This document shows, one piece after another, positions 24,180 through 35,439 of a DNA stretch of 64,000 nt. The translations under genes were made by a program, and so were the position numbers. Below the pieces are notes generated by a model that saw only the letters and a list, made by a program, of their open reading frames with translations, had not been told where the DNA came from and did not search any database. Each line of letters starts with the position of its first letter. Positions within the stretch are counted from its first letter, which is position 1. Source of the DNA: Apoda limacodes. Taxonomy: Eukaryota; Arthropoda; Insecta; Lepidoptera; Limacodidae. The DNA is taken from the NCBI GenBank assembly GCA_946406115.1, contig OX291557.1, positions 4,000,501-4,064,500 on the forward strand, in the 5' to 3' direction.

Positions 24180-25010
24180 GCAGTCGTACATGTTTATTTA
24201 TTTATATTGCAATCAAACAAAATACAATTTGCTGGTGAAACAGTTCATAATGTCAACAAAATTAAATCAGTCTTTCGTTTTTATATAATTTTATTGTAGG
24301 CAAAGCTCTATGAAATAGCTCTATTTAGCCAGCCAGTGGGTTCGTACAATTCACGCTTGTTCCAAATTCAAAATGTTTTTATTTACTCAGTGAGTAAAAG
24401 TGAGTTTTATTAAAAGCTACATCCAACCTTCAATGTACGTTTTCATTTTAAACAGTTTTTGAACTCATGGTCGTTTCTGTTTAAAATGCTTCTGACACTT
24501 AAGGGCACAAAGCTTTCTTTGATTCTGTCGTCTAGGATTTTTTTATTAGATCCGAGAATGTTTAGGGGTTTTAGTACATAATTGTCGCTTTTTCCTAATT
24601 TTCCGATTTTGCTGTGCAAGATATGCATAATGGAGTGGATGAGAAGCAAATAAGCCGCTGATAGCGGGTTTTGGAAAAAAAATTACAAAGGGTGGTCTTT
24701 GAATAGTTTTGAAGTACTTGCAAAATAAGTTTTCGATGTAAAAAAAAGGAAAATATGACTGGCAGGGTTTCTGTACTATTTGTTCGTGAAATATTTTAAT
24801 CGCAAACAAAGGAGTTTTTGACATTTCAATACAACAAAACATAAGAAACCAAGCAAGTTCTTCAAAAATATGTACATTTTTTGTGACATCAAGTTCGGAA
24901 GACCTCCAAATTCGAGCAGCTGAAGGCGCCCTTGTTTATAACGCAGTCGGCCATCACTTGTCATTTAATTCCGTGGATTGTACTTGAGCCTACAATCGCG
25001 AAATATTCTC
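24180..25010 (+). mobile_element. hAT-like element fragment, interrupted (copy 1)
   Basis: 24180-24290 (CAGTCGTACATGTTTATTT, then CAAAATACAATTTGCTG) and 24845-25010 (TTTTTTGTGACATCAAGT, CAAATTCGAGCAGCTGAAGG) match 53840-53945 and 54165-54360 in order. The second block has a hAT-like N-terminal reading in the sister copy. About 550 bp lies between the blocks here against about 220 bp there, so an insertion or deletion separates the copies. A minus-strand frame across 24443-24842 is unrecognised. Confidence 0.5.
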
Positions 25011-25026
25011 GGGGTCAGATACCGCC

Positions 25027-25095
25027 GTTTGCTATTTAATTTGGGTATAGTAAGAAAGTTTGCTATTTAATTTGGGTATAGTAAGAGAGTTTGCT
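25027..25095. repeat. 31-bp tandem duplication
   Basis: GTTTGCTATTTAATTTGGG starts at 25027 and again at 25058; a third GTTTGCTAT at 25089 begins a partial unit. Local slippage-type duplication. Confidence 0.85.
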
Positions 25096-25679
25096 ATATT
25101 TTGTTTTCGTGGAATTTAATTAGTTATTTCTGAAAGACCATTTTCCTTCTTCGAAAAAATCGACTAAATTGGATGCTCCGTCAAACTCACTTTCACATTT
25201 ATAATACTAAGTATGAGTGGATAATTTACGGATAATTTAATTGTATATGGTGAGAGAAAGCTCGTTTTTTAAATGAGGAAAGATTATATTATAGGCACGG
25301 ATTGCAAGTTGCGTTTCAATAACATGTTATTTTGTTTTAATTGTTTTACTAATTTGCATATAGGCTCATCTGTAAATTTTGTGAAAACGAAATTGATTAA
25401 ACGAGATTTTTTAAGGAATACAAGTCAACAAAAATCAGTAGTAGGTAAAAGAAAAGTACTTTCGCGCTCTAAGTACTTTGGTTAAATAGTTATTTATGAT
25501 ATGAGTGCGGTAAGTGGGTTATTTCAAACAAAGAGTTTTATAATATCAATTCCGCACGAATGTCATACAACGTTTTTCAACACATTTGCTAGAAAACAGT
25601 ATAAATTATAGGTAATTAAGTAAACTTTTTCATTCGACTGTTTTTCATAGCAAATTATACAGATTTATTTTTTGACTAA

Positions 25680-26520
25680 TTTTATCAAAAGCTTTGGCAC
25701 ATTTTTTAATTAATAGTGGATGCACTCCATCTTGCCAGGGACCTTTGTAAATTTACAGAATATAAATATTTATAGACTAAACATTCATAAATTTTAATAG
25801 AATTTGTTTCTAAAGCGTCATTAGAGGGTGCTAAAATTTCAACGCCTAATGAGTTAAGAGTAGATTTCTCGAAAATTAAGTGAAAATACGAATTAAATAG
25901 TTCACAAATTGTCTCTCCATGCTTAAAGAACATTTCTTCTGAAAAACTGTCATTGGAACTGTAGACTCAATAAAGGGCCAAAAAAAAATCGAGTTGTTTT
26001 TAATTTTTTGTTCTGAGAAGGATATAAAACTGTTATCACATTCCAATCCCATCTTTTCCAATATTTTACGTAAAATCTTAAAAAAACTTTCGTAATTAAG
26101 GATTTCTCTATCGTTTACATAATAAGTGATATTTACATTTTTCGTTTAAAAGATTTACTACACCATACCGGGATCTTACTTGAGGACTTCTGACAGGGCA
26201 CGTGTAATTTAATCAGTTCATTTTAAAGCTCGCAGAATTTATTTACACTTTTTCCGTATTTAAGTTAAAAAAGAAATCTTTCCTATCAACTTTAGATAAT
26301 TCATTGTTAATTTTGGCAAAATTTGCTGGATGAAAATTATTAATGAGGTTCGGGGATAATTTAAGAGTAAGGTTCAGGTTTTAAATCGTTCAAGAGTGAT
26401 TGATGGTGAGTCTTTTCGTTTATAAGCGGTTAATTACAGGCGTTAAAATTACAGCCAGGTTTGCCCAAAATTAAATCAAGAATGTAATTATTTACGTTGG
26501 TCATAAAGTTGTATTATTTT
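25680..26520 (-). pseudogene. CR1/Jockey-like LINE ORF2 relic (endonuclease end to pre-RT linker)
   Basis: Read on the minus strand. NVNNYILDLILGKPGCN and KTHHQSLLNDLKPEP (26505-26360) match the end of a LINE endonuclease domain. FHPANFAKINNELSKVDRKD follows (about 26340-26280). Then the linker SLSMERQFVNYL (about 25930-25890) and the pre-RT WQDGVHPLLIKKCAKAFDKI (about 25740-25685) appear. Several frames and stops; dead. It may share a family with the better preserved 29240-30926 copy. Confidence 0.65.
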
Positions 26521-26770
26521 ATTCCACTAAATGATAAAATATCACTGATAAGCTGTGTCCCATAATTTCTCAGTTTTATTTGTGTTTCATAATTATTATG
26601 TGTTAAGTTATTGTTTCATACCAAACAACCTGCTAAGTTGTTAACTTTAGTGGAACACTGGATTCAACTATCGGACGACTACATGTTACATATTGGTAAG
26701 TAACAACTGTAACATTTTTATAATCATGAAATTAATATCATAAAATTTGTTTTTTCGGGATTTTTTGAGG

Positions 26771-27064
26771 ATGGATATGTCACCGTAAAATCGTAAATAC
26801 CGTTAGATTATAATCTATCTAGTAAGATTGTATACTATGGAACATAAAATATTATAAAGGGTATCTATCTTTTAGATTGTATGAAACTTGATTCACTCGC
26901 TCCGCATCTACGTGATCACAAGAGAAACTGAACCTAAACCTAACCTACCCAAAAAAGATTTATACAGTGCGATTTCTGCCTCATTTTGTTTCATAGTATA
27001 CAATTTCACTAGGTAGATTATAAACTAACTTTATTTACAATTTTACGGTGACAGATATAACCAT
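26771..27064. mobile_element. MITE of about 294 bp with about 70-bp terminal inverted repeats
   Basis: The left end (26773 on: GGATATGTCACCGTAAAATC, then TTATAATCTATCTAGTAAGA) is inverted at the right end (26991-27064: TCATAGTATACAATTTCACT, then TTTTACGGTGACAGATATAA). The interior is non-coding. It lies in the intron between the LPCAT alternative exons. Confidence 0.85.
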
Positions 27065-27404
27065 GGACTTCGAGTTCTAAAATCTGTCCTATTGGACTTC
27101 GCAAAAGCACAACAAAATTAAAAAGGAATACGCCGCAGCTACCTGTGTTTTTTATGTAAATCAAAATTAAACGTTCGAAAGAGACAACTACTCCCCGCGG
27201 ATTCGCTTTGTCTGTTTCTGCTAGCTGACTATGGAATGCGCTGGCCAGTCTCTTTGTCTATGTATATGACTTATTTTTACGACACTATTCGACAAAAGAT
27301 AACGTTCATGCATAATTGTTATTGAATCAATAATATGAGAAATAGTGAATATCTCTTCTCATATCTCTATTGTACCTATTTAAAAAAAAAGTCTAATAAA
27401 TATA

Positions 27405-27510
27405 TATAGCGCAACAAACTTTTCTGACCTTCTGACCTTGGAATTTTAGTCGCCAGTGTCGTAAGTTTACACCAGTTCCACCGGGTCCGAAAAGTTTGTT
27501 CCGCTATCAT
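27405..27510. mobile_element. Small MITE, about 105 bp
   Basis: Ends are AGCGCAACAAACTTTTCTGA and TCCGAAAAGTTTGTTCCGCT, inverted copies of each other over about 20 bp with two or three mismatches, in a TA-rich context. Confidence 0.65.
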
Positions 27511-28030
27511 AATCTACATACATTTCAAGTGAAAGCCAAAATGTTTTTACACGACACACGAAAAAAATGGGAATCGGTAAATTTCTTTCCTGGCAATCTT
27601 TTTTCTTAACATTCTTTGGCTACATTTGTTTTAAACCCACCTAATTATTCTAATTTCTCTCTTTTTCTTATTACTTAGCTTATTAGAAAACAGCAAGCTT
27701 CTATGAATAGGTGCCAAAAATACTTCTATAAGAAAACATTCAATTCTATACTCTAAGTAATGCTTTACTACATGTTATTGGTTAAACAATTGGCACGACG
27801 ACACAAACTAGATCAACCTCTACGACAAAAAGCAATCTACAAAAAATGGCTCAATGCTATAAAAGATACTAGGTAATTCTATTAGACTATAATCAGGCGA
27901 CGCACAAAAAATCACAGGCTATAAAACTACGAGGTCATAGAGGTAGGAACGATGATACGCTTAGTGCATGCAGCCAGACAATTCTTTATTCCATGGCCAA
28001 AAAAAATGGTTACGCAACATGGCGACCTAC
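27511..28030. other. LPCAT intron next to exon 'b', no gene seen
   Basis: AT-rich intronic DNA. No motif recognised apart from the GTAGGT donor at its right edge (minus strand). Confidence 0.6.
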
Positions 28031-28254
28031 GTCCAATGAATGGCAGCTTAGCAGTGTCGGCCTTAGCGACGACACTGGGGCCGCCGAGACTGACGATGGC
28101 GACGGCATCGAAGAAGCTGGAGTGCGGTGCCATAACTACCACCGGTGCGGTCCGGCCGGTACCAGCGAGCTGGCGGCCCTTCACACGGACCCGGTGGAAA
28201 CCGGCCGCTATCACCACGAGCCGCATCAGCGATAAGATCGTAAAGCGGAGTTTG
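28031..28254 (-). CDS. LPCAT: LPCAT alternative exon 'b' carrying the catalytic HX4D motif
   Basis: Exon of 224 bp; acceptor TTCGACAG ends at 28255 and donor GTAGGT starts at 28030. Start phase (one base completes a codon) and end phase (one base left) equal those of exon 'a'. It encodes KLRFTILSLMRLVVIAAGFH, VRVKGRQLAGTGRTAPVVV, then MAPHSSFFDAVAIV with H-x4-D (about 28107-28127) and VVAKADTAKLPFIG. This is the canonical LPCAT motif I region with a preceding membrane-associated helix. It splices in frame to 7308-7196. Its base composition is clearly GC-richer than the flanks and than exon 'a'. The N-terminal exon(s) before it were not found in the window. Confidence 0.92.
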
Positions 28255-29030
28255 CTGTCGAATTTAATACATAGGTACATTGGTAAAAAATAAAAATATG
28301 TATTTTGCTTGCAAAATAAATAAGTAATGTTATGAATTATTTTATTTTCTCGGTTTTTAGCTTATATTTCTTCTGTGATATTTTGATTTCTGTGCAAAAA
28401 ATCCTCAAGTAGCCACACAATGCTAGTTATCAAATTTACTCTGTGTGGTAATTTTATTTACTTAATCTACTATTTCTAGAACTTAAAATACGTCTTCTAC
28501 GTTTAAAGACATTTTGACATATTTTCAATTTTAAAAATAGTAGTTTTACTAATTTCGGTATCAACAAGCAGACATTAGATTACCACAGATCATATATACG
28601 AACGAAATTAATGATTGTTCCCCGCCCGGTTTTTGTGTAATGTTTTAGCGAAACACGAGCAGGAGACCCGGCTTTATACATACAAAAAAACACCCAGACC
28701 GAAAACGAGTATCTAAGAAAAAAAAAACCATTTTGTGACTGTTCAACACTTTCCTGTAGGGTTATCACTTTCCTGTCTAAGTATTATAAGTACTAAGTTG
28801 AAGTCTAAGTACAAGTGTTACACAGAGCTGTCTGACCCGAACGCGTCTGCATATACATATGTGTGTGAGTGTGTGTGTGTACCAATCACTAGGATAACAC
28901 GTCGTCTTGCGTCGGTTTAATTCTAAGCGGAACTTATTAAGGTATGTTACCCAAAATCTTCGCCGATCGTGTGCTGATTTTATACCACTAAGGTTTCCAT
29001 CAAGCAGACGGCCCATCTAATAAATAAATA
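28255..29030. other. No gene seen; (GT)n tract
   Basis: AT-rich upstream intron or flank of LPCAT. A GTGTGTGAGTGTGTG-type tract lies at about 28860-28880. No LPCAT N-terminal exon recognised. Confidence 0.55.
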
Positions 29031-29265
29031 TTGTTGGACATTACACACAGCGCTGTCTGGCCCCAAAGTAAGCAAAGCTTGTGTTATGGATACCAGACAA
29101 CGGATACAAATACATATAATTACTTATTTTTTTGTAAATACATACATATCATATATAAATACACTCAGACTCCAGACAAACACAAATGTTTATCATATAA
29201 ATGTTTGTCCAGTGCGGGAATCGAACCCACACCCTCTGCTAAGTGGTCGCCGTAGCGCGTTTTAG
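29031..29265 (-). mobile_element. tRNA-derived SINE (copy 1)
   Basis: The minus strand starts near 29260 with a degenerate tRNA-like head containing GGGTTCGATTCCC, an RNA polymerase III B box. The body follows, with GTATGTATTT and CAAGCTTTGCTTACTTTGGG, CAGCGCTGTGTGTAATG, and an A/T tail. It is homologous to 42236-42450 over most of its length. The B box belongs to the SINE; this is not a functional tRNA gene. Confidence 0.8.
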
Positions 29266-29505
29266 GTGCGGACGCGAATAGTGAGACGCTAGTTTGTAAT
29301 TTATCAGAGTGATATTACTTTCGGTTCCTTTTTTTATAAAAGTTTCTGTAAAACAGATTATATCAATTTCCAAATTTGTTTGTTTGAATTCCGCTAAGGT
29401 CAAATTTATGTTATCAATTTTGTTAAGTAACCCTGCAATATTTTGATGAAAAACGTTAATGTCACTGTAATGATTACATTTTTTCACGAAATAACCACTT
29501 TTCAT
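29240..29505 (-). pseudogene. LINE ORF2 5' part (endonuclease N-terminus), truncated
   Basis: 88-codon minus-strand reading from 29505. INVFHQNIAGLLNKIDNINL, then IDIICFTETFI, is the N-terminus of an apurinic-type (EEP) LINE endonuclease, with N and E catalytic-site motifs. It follows ORF1 (29533-30926) by 27 bp on the same strand. The element stops at about 29262, where the SINE begins; the remaining endonuclease and the reverse transcriptase are missing. Confidence 0.8.
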
Positions 29506-29532
29506 TACAGGGTGGGCTATTATTATTACTTT

Positions 29533-30926
29533 TTAATTGTATTTTTCCGCACGCTGCTTTTGTTTTTCAAAAACATAGGGTATTGTGCCCTTTTGCAACG
29601 TAATATTTTTGATGTCATTGTGATTTTTAATTTTCGAAACGGTTTTGATGTAATTGTGAGTATGTTTAATTTGATATATAAATTTTTTGTCATAATCTTC
29701 TGAGTCTATATTAAAATTAATAGCGTTTGCAATTAGGTTCGCATGATCGTAATTATATTTATTTCGTATATTGATGTACTTACAATTAGTATAGGTTTTT
29801 GCTAAGCAGGCGATGTAGTTATTCAAATAGTATTTCTGCAAATAAGCATTTTCCCTTACTTCTATAATGTAAACCAAAGCGTTTTTCAGTTTACTCAACG
29901 CTACACTGAGTTCTCTAATTAATAAGAATGGATTTTTTTCATTTGCACCAACTAATAGAATAACTCTGTCGCCATCGGATAATGTTTTACTTAATGTTTC
30001 ACAATAAGAAAGTACATCAGAGCAATTTGCATTTGGTTTCACAAAAGATAGAATATTATAGTCATCATTCCACTTGTTTCTGCGTAACTGTGACATTTTT
30101 ATCGCCAGTCCTTTTGCTTCTTGGTCTCCCAGTATATATATTGTTTTTTTGTTTTTTTTGGTAGAACTAATGTCCATATTTCTATTTTTATGTATTTCCT
30201 CTTTATTAACTTGCGTCTCCTTATCACTAGATGTCGCCACATTCTTCATGTTATTAAGTTTAATCCTCTCCTCACAAGATGTCGCACCATTATTTGTACT
30301 CCTTTTATTCGTTGTAACGTTTTCATCGACGAACTCCTTATCCGTGATGATATGTTTATCCTTCTCCTCGCTATATGGCGCTAGTTTGTACGTACCAGCT
30401 ATTTCAGGTTGTTTCCCCTGCTCACTAGATGTCAGTATGCTATTTCTCGGAAATAATAAATTAAAATCTTTCTCTTGATTTTTCAAACTAGTATTTAGTT
30501 GATTCGATTTTTCTATGTTCGTGTACTGTAATAAAGATTTTCTTTTACTACGTTTTCTCACTGGTGTGGAACATTTAGTGATATCAATCGGATCCAAACT
30601 TATTCTTTTTTAATTTTATAATAATTTTATGCAGTTTAATTTTATTTTGGCTATTTTTCAACTCTGTTTGAAGTTGGTAATTTTCAGCACCAAGTTTTTC
30701 TATTTCTTCGTCGGCTACAGCTAATTTCGTTTTTTAAATCCAAGATTTCTTGTCTTAGTTATGTCAATTCTGTGTTTTCTCCGTAATTTATATTTGGCAA
30801 GCTTATTATGCTCGTATCGCCATTTATAGACCGAGAGGAGCCAGCACTTTCGTAATCGTTGCTATCAGAATTGTAGTTCCTCTGGTTTTTGATTTTTCTG
30901 TATGTAATATTATCCGTAAAACTCAT
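29533..30926 (-). pseudogene. LINE ORF1: coiled coil, linker and SGNH-like domain
   Basis: The ORF starts with ATG at 30926 but meets TAA at 30761-30759 and then shifts frame in a coiled-coil-like stretch (LRQEILDLKN, then LGAENYQLQTELKNSQ in another frame). From 30597 a 354-codon frame is open to 29533. It has a charged low-complexity linker, then a domain with TIYILGDQEAKGLAIKMS and VILLVGANEKNP. That is the layout of SGNH/GDSL-like esterase domains in ORF1 of CR1-type LINEs. Block I has GDQ rather than GDS, so the catalytic serine is not evident. ORF2 follows directly. Confidence 0.7.
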
Positions 30927-31133
30927 TTTGATAATATACTAAAGATTAATATAGATGAAAGGGGTATATGGTCAAATATTTATTTCTGACTTTTACTTTT
31001 ACCTAATTTAAATAAAATACAACCCTGTTTTTTTTATTTTAAATAATACAAGGCTACAAAGCAAAGGGTATTTAAAGATGCTGGCCGCTCAAACACGGAT
31101 TGTGGACAATGAAAATTAAGTAAGATAAGTGCA

Positions 31134-31800
31134 AAAAAACCGGCCAAGTGCGAGTCTGGCCCGCGCACTAAGGGTTTCGTGCAAACTTATTATATGTTGT
31201 TGTATATTATTAAACATATTTATATTTACATATTAAATAGCAACGCCACTCAAAAGAAATGCTTTTTAATGCATAGTAGACGGAAATATCTTTGAGTCGT
31301 AGTGTTGGCACAACTGTGGATTCATAGGTACTAATTTATTAGTTTTACATTACATTCTTAAATTCTGCTTATAGCACAGATTATCGACTGCTGGATTGGA
31401 ACTGATCGTGATTAATTATCCAGATTAGTTTACTACTAAAGTAGATAATGTAAAAAAAACCGACAAAGTGCGAGTCGGTCCCGCGTTCTGCGAGTTCCAT
31501 ACCTACCTATCACCATTTACGTAATTTACAAATACAAACAAAAACAAAAAGTTAGCGCTAAACGGTCAACCATCAAATTACTGACCAAGCCCGAATAGGT
31601 ATCGTTTTTAACAAAAAAATGTGTTATTGTCTACTTTGTCAGCTTAATTAATTTGTTTATCCATACCAAATTGCAACTTTCTAGTACTTAATGGTCTCTG
31701 AGCTAATCCGCGGACAGACAGAAACGTGGACGGACGGGACCTGGCGAAACAAAAAGGGTTCCTTGTTGGCCGCGGAACCCTTAAAATTACACAAAGCACA
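31134..31800 (+). repeat. Two AAGTGCGAGTC-signature repeats in tandem order
   Basis: AAAACCGGCCAAGTGCGAGT at about 31135 and AAAACCGACAAAGTGCGAGT at about 31455 each start a copy. The second ends around GACGGGACCTGGCGAAAC and GGGTTCCTTGTTGGCCGCGG (31735-31780), the usual 3' part. Non-coding. Confidence 0.65.
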
Positions 31801-33189
31801 ATACTTAAAAATATAATTTGTTTAATTAACATGGTGTTTGCAGTCTAAATGCCGAACGAGTAGGTATGGTAAATAAATATAATGGTCATCCAAGATATAG
31901 AATCGATATCGATGGGAGAAAAAAAACAAAAGGTGCGATCTGTTCGCAAGTACTGAAAGCATTCAATGCATGTGCACATCTGTTATGTGCGCCAAACAAA
32001 AACGCATTACATACCTACATCTATAAATATTTTACTGATTTTGTCTTTGCCTTAAATTACTTGTAATGGCGAATGGGAAAATTATCATATTTTTGCGTAT
32101 AATAATGGAAATTCTATTATACATTTTACAGATGACTGAATTATGATACGTGTAGCTACATTGAGCAGATAATACATATATCTAATTACCCTTCGACTTG
32201 TGCGTTTGTGCTATTCGTTACTGTTTTGGCCCACTGCTTTGTCACTACGTATAATGCTCACGGTGTCACTACGCGAACTCGAAGTCAGATGTAATTTAAA
32301 CAAAATAAAACTTATCGTGGTAAGACCCATTCTAATTTAATTATAATGTTTCAGAACCACGAAAATACTAGTTTAAAAGAGTGATTACCTTCATTTGTTA
32401 ATTTTGTTACTTTAAATGTCGAAACAAGGTATTTGATTCATCATTTATTAATATTTAAATTGTTATGGTATAATTAGGTGATAAATTAGGAAGTTAAGTT
32501 ACTTTAAATAAGCTATTAATTAAATTCACCGGAAGTAAATGTACGTATTAATGCATACGTACAACCTACATAATGGTTTTAGTAATACTTCTACAGTTAT
32601 TTACCTCATAGTAAGTGGGTCACGTTAGGGTTGCCCGCCACCCTTTGTGCTTTTTCAAGGCGTTTATTTTTTCAAAAAATTACACTGTAGTTATACCTAC
32701 GGTAGGTACTTAGTATTTTTATTATCTTTTAGGTACTTATGACATATTTTCAAAACTTTAAGTACCCAATATTTTTCTATTATTGTAGTAAACAAATCCG
32801 TTCGGAAAAATATAATCGGAAGTTCTTAACAAATCACACTTTTTTTAGTTTTCATAGGTACAGTGTTTTTTAAAAAAAAACGCATCACTCATGACAAACG
32901 ACTTAATATTTTGACGAAAAACAGCGGACTTATTATGGTGATACTTCATTAGAAATCTAAGACAGCAGAATTGAGGAGAAGGTACAAACAAAACTGTGTC
33001 AAACATTATCTGCCCGACAACCCTAATTTCGAAGCATTCGTGCACAAAGGAAAGCACAATAATTCAGAACTGCGGTAACTCTTATGCAGCAATACAGTTG
33101 CTTTTCTGTACCTTATACTTATGAGCTTAATTTTTGAAGTGAAAACTTCTTTAGCGGCGTTGTGCACTTTTTTTGGTATGGGTAAAAAA
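31801..33189. other. No gene seen
   Basis: AT-rich, no supported coding, RNA or element signal. Confidence 0.55.
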
Positions 33190-33420
33190 TTATAAAATCG
33201 CGTCAGGTCACGTGTACTGATCGTGAGTGAGTATCCCCCTCTCTTCCTACGGCGCGGCGAAAATGTATGCCAGGCCTGCTGTTTCGTTTAGGCGGCGCAG
33301 GGCGCTTGCGCGAATGGTCGTGTGTGTTTATGTTACAGCGTGCTATGCGCATCCATGGATGGTGACAGCTGATGGCTCGACCGTCTGTGTAGTGGCCATA
33401 CTGCTGTGTATTCGTAAAAT
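33190..33420 (-). promoter_or_regulatory. GC-rich island, possible promoter or 5' UTR (speculative)
   Basis: A local GC- and CpG-rich patch (CGGCGCGGCGAAAATG, TAGGCGGCGCAGGGCGCTTG) stands out from about 1.4 kb of AT-rich DNA either side. On the minus strand it contains ACGATCAGTACACG, with the arthropod initiator core TCAGT. It lies 5 kb upstream of the first recognised LPCAT exon on the same strand, so it could be the LPCAT start region. No coding similarity was recognised in either strand's open frames here. Confidence 0.3.
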
Positions 33421-35017
33421 TCGTGTATATAAAGTGTTTAAAATATGGAAATTGAGCAAAGTGCATCTTTGTCTTTGTAAAATACGGAAACCGTAATGCC
33501 ACGCCTATTATAATTTTTATTTTTAGTATTCGCGATTATGAGTTGTACATGGAGGTTGGATATGGAATTTTAATTCTATGACAGATTGCGATGTCAAATA
33601 TACTACGTCAAAAAAGTAAATAAACAAACATTATTATTTCTTGACAATGTCAAAGACATGTCTTGTGACATATTTGAGTGTTAAGCGCGAATCGTGTGTA
33701 GAGGTTTTCACTTCTGCCGGCACTCCCGGAGTGCAACTTTTTTAGTTGTTAAAATAAATGAGACTAAAATGAAGTGTATTTTCTTTTGTAATTTTTTTTA
33801 TTTTAAGGAAGTTGGGCTGTATTCAGGGTTTACAGTTTCGACGTCATCATAAAGGTATCATCATCTATTATCATATCATCGCTTGGTAGCTACTATAAAT
33901 TTTGAGTCCCACTGAAGGACAAGGCTACCTGAAAACGTCAAGTGTGAGTCGGTTTTTTACATGGCGGGTGGAACCGTGGCCAAAAGCTAGTATTAAATAC
34001 TCAAAAAGAATCACTGAAATCAGTTTCACAATAAAAATCGTAAGCCATTTTTATGCTATTTGAAAATATTTTTAATATTTGGGTATAAAACGAATACTTT
34101 GCAAAAGCAAGAATATTTTATTTTTTACTACTTAAATATTTTATTAATATTAAATGCTCAAGTAATACGTAGGATAAGGTGACTGGTGTCAGATTTTTTG
34201 TGTATTAATTTTATATTTGCGTACATTTTCAGTTGTATTTATTTTTTTATACTAACCGACTTTCTTGTATTACTTTATTATATAATTAACAATAGGTAAT
34301 TAGGTACATTAATATTATATTGAATATCTAATACTTAGAAGTATTAGTGAAATTACGTAAACGTACAATCACACTTCGGTAGATACCTATGTAACGTGTG
34401 AATAAAAGAATTGACTTTGAATTCTTGTTACATAACTACGGTTATTTATAAACATAACTGTCAGAGCAAGACAAAACATGTGAATATTGCTTTGTTATAA
34501 TAAATAACTTACACAATAGCGTTGCCAGAATAATAACTGCTATTGTACAGGAATTAGTAATATAAAAGTGCTGAAGGAAGGCTAAAGCATTAAACTTAAA
34601 TCGCCATTTTTAGGACAATCACTAATACAATATAAAAAGCGTTATTCCATAATTCCACTAGATTTTACAAGTTCCTCACAAATTATACTTATGTTTTATA
34701 TAACAATAACTAAATTAGGCATAAAATCAAACTATGATTATTTTATAAAAGCAAATTTAGTAATAATAATACGCAATTTAGTAATAACAATAATAATAAT
34801 ATTTAATTGCAATAAATTGAAATGTAAAACATCATCATATTAACAGTAAACTGATTAGTGCAGTTGAATTGTAGTTTGTAATAAGTCAATAACAAAAATA
34901 TATAGTATTCCATCATGACATTATTTTCACTGTAAATTGATGTATATAAAATTGTCAAAATTTACATCAATAAAATATATAAATATACGAACTCGTAAAA
35001 TAATGAGGTTATCCTTA
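33421..35017. other. No gene seen
   Basis: Mostly AT-rich. 33895-33990 (GAGTCCCACTGAAGGACAAG to GTCAAGTGTGAGTCGG) is a short copy of a repeat also seen in reverse at 47400-47480. Confidence 0.55.
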
Positions 35018-35262
35018 CTCAGTAATAACTTTATAAGTGGTAAGTACTACTACTGTATCTTAGTAATAATGCTTTAAGTGGTAAATACCACTGTTGTATC
35101 TCAACAAAAACGATGTAAGTGGTAAGTACCAATATTGTGTCTCAGTAATAATGATTTGAGCGCTAAATATCACTGATGTATCTCAGTAATAACGCTTTAA
35201 GCGGTGAGAACCACTATTGTATCTCTGTTATAACGCTTAAAGCAGTAAGTAACGTCATTGTT
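35018..35262 (+). repeat. Diverged 41-bp minisatellite, about six units
   Basis: CTCAGTAATAACG-type starts recur at about 35020, 35062, 35103, 35144, 35185 and 35226, each followed by GCTTTAAGTGGTAAGTACCA-like sequence and CTATTGTATCT. Spacing is 41-42 bp with heavy point divergence, so it is old. Confidence 0.85.
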
Positions 35263-35439
35263 GCACTTTTGTAACTAAGCTTAACTCTGCTATATCACTA
35301 TTATGTAACCAATAAAGAACGTTAAGTTCTAAGGGTGTGGGCCTCTTTGGTTGGTTATATCTTATCTATAGCATGCTATAACTCTAATTCTTAACACTGA
35401 TATGTCACTTTAAACGTTAGTTACGAGTAGAAGTAGAAC

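Noticed and set aside
24443..24842. Minus-strand frames as a LINE C-terminus
   Set aside because: No conserved C-terminal LINE block could be recognised, so the identity is left open.
27952..28293. Long plus-strand frames over LPCAT exon 'b'
   Set aside because: They are antisense shadows of a GC-rich conserved exon; only the minus strand has the acyltransferase motif and matching splice phases.
30074..30478. Plus-strand hydrophobic frame, membrane-protein-like
   Set aside because: It is the complement of the LINE ORF1 on the minus strand; hydrophobicity comes from reverse-reading lysine/asparagine codons.
33203..33502. Coding first exon of LPCAT in the GC-rich patch
   Set aside because: None of the open frames resembles the LPCAT N-terminal membrane region, so it is kept only as a possible promoter or UTR.
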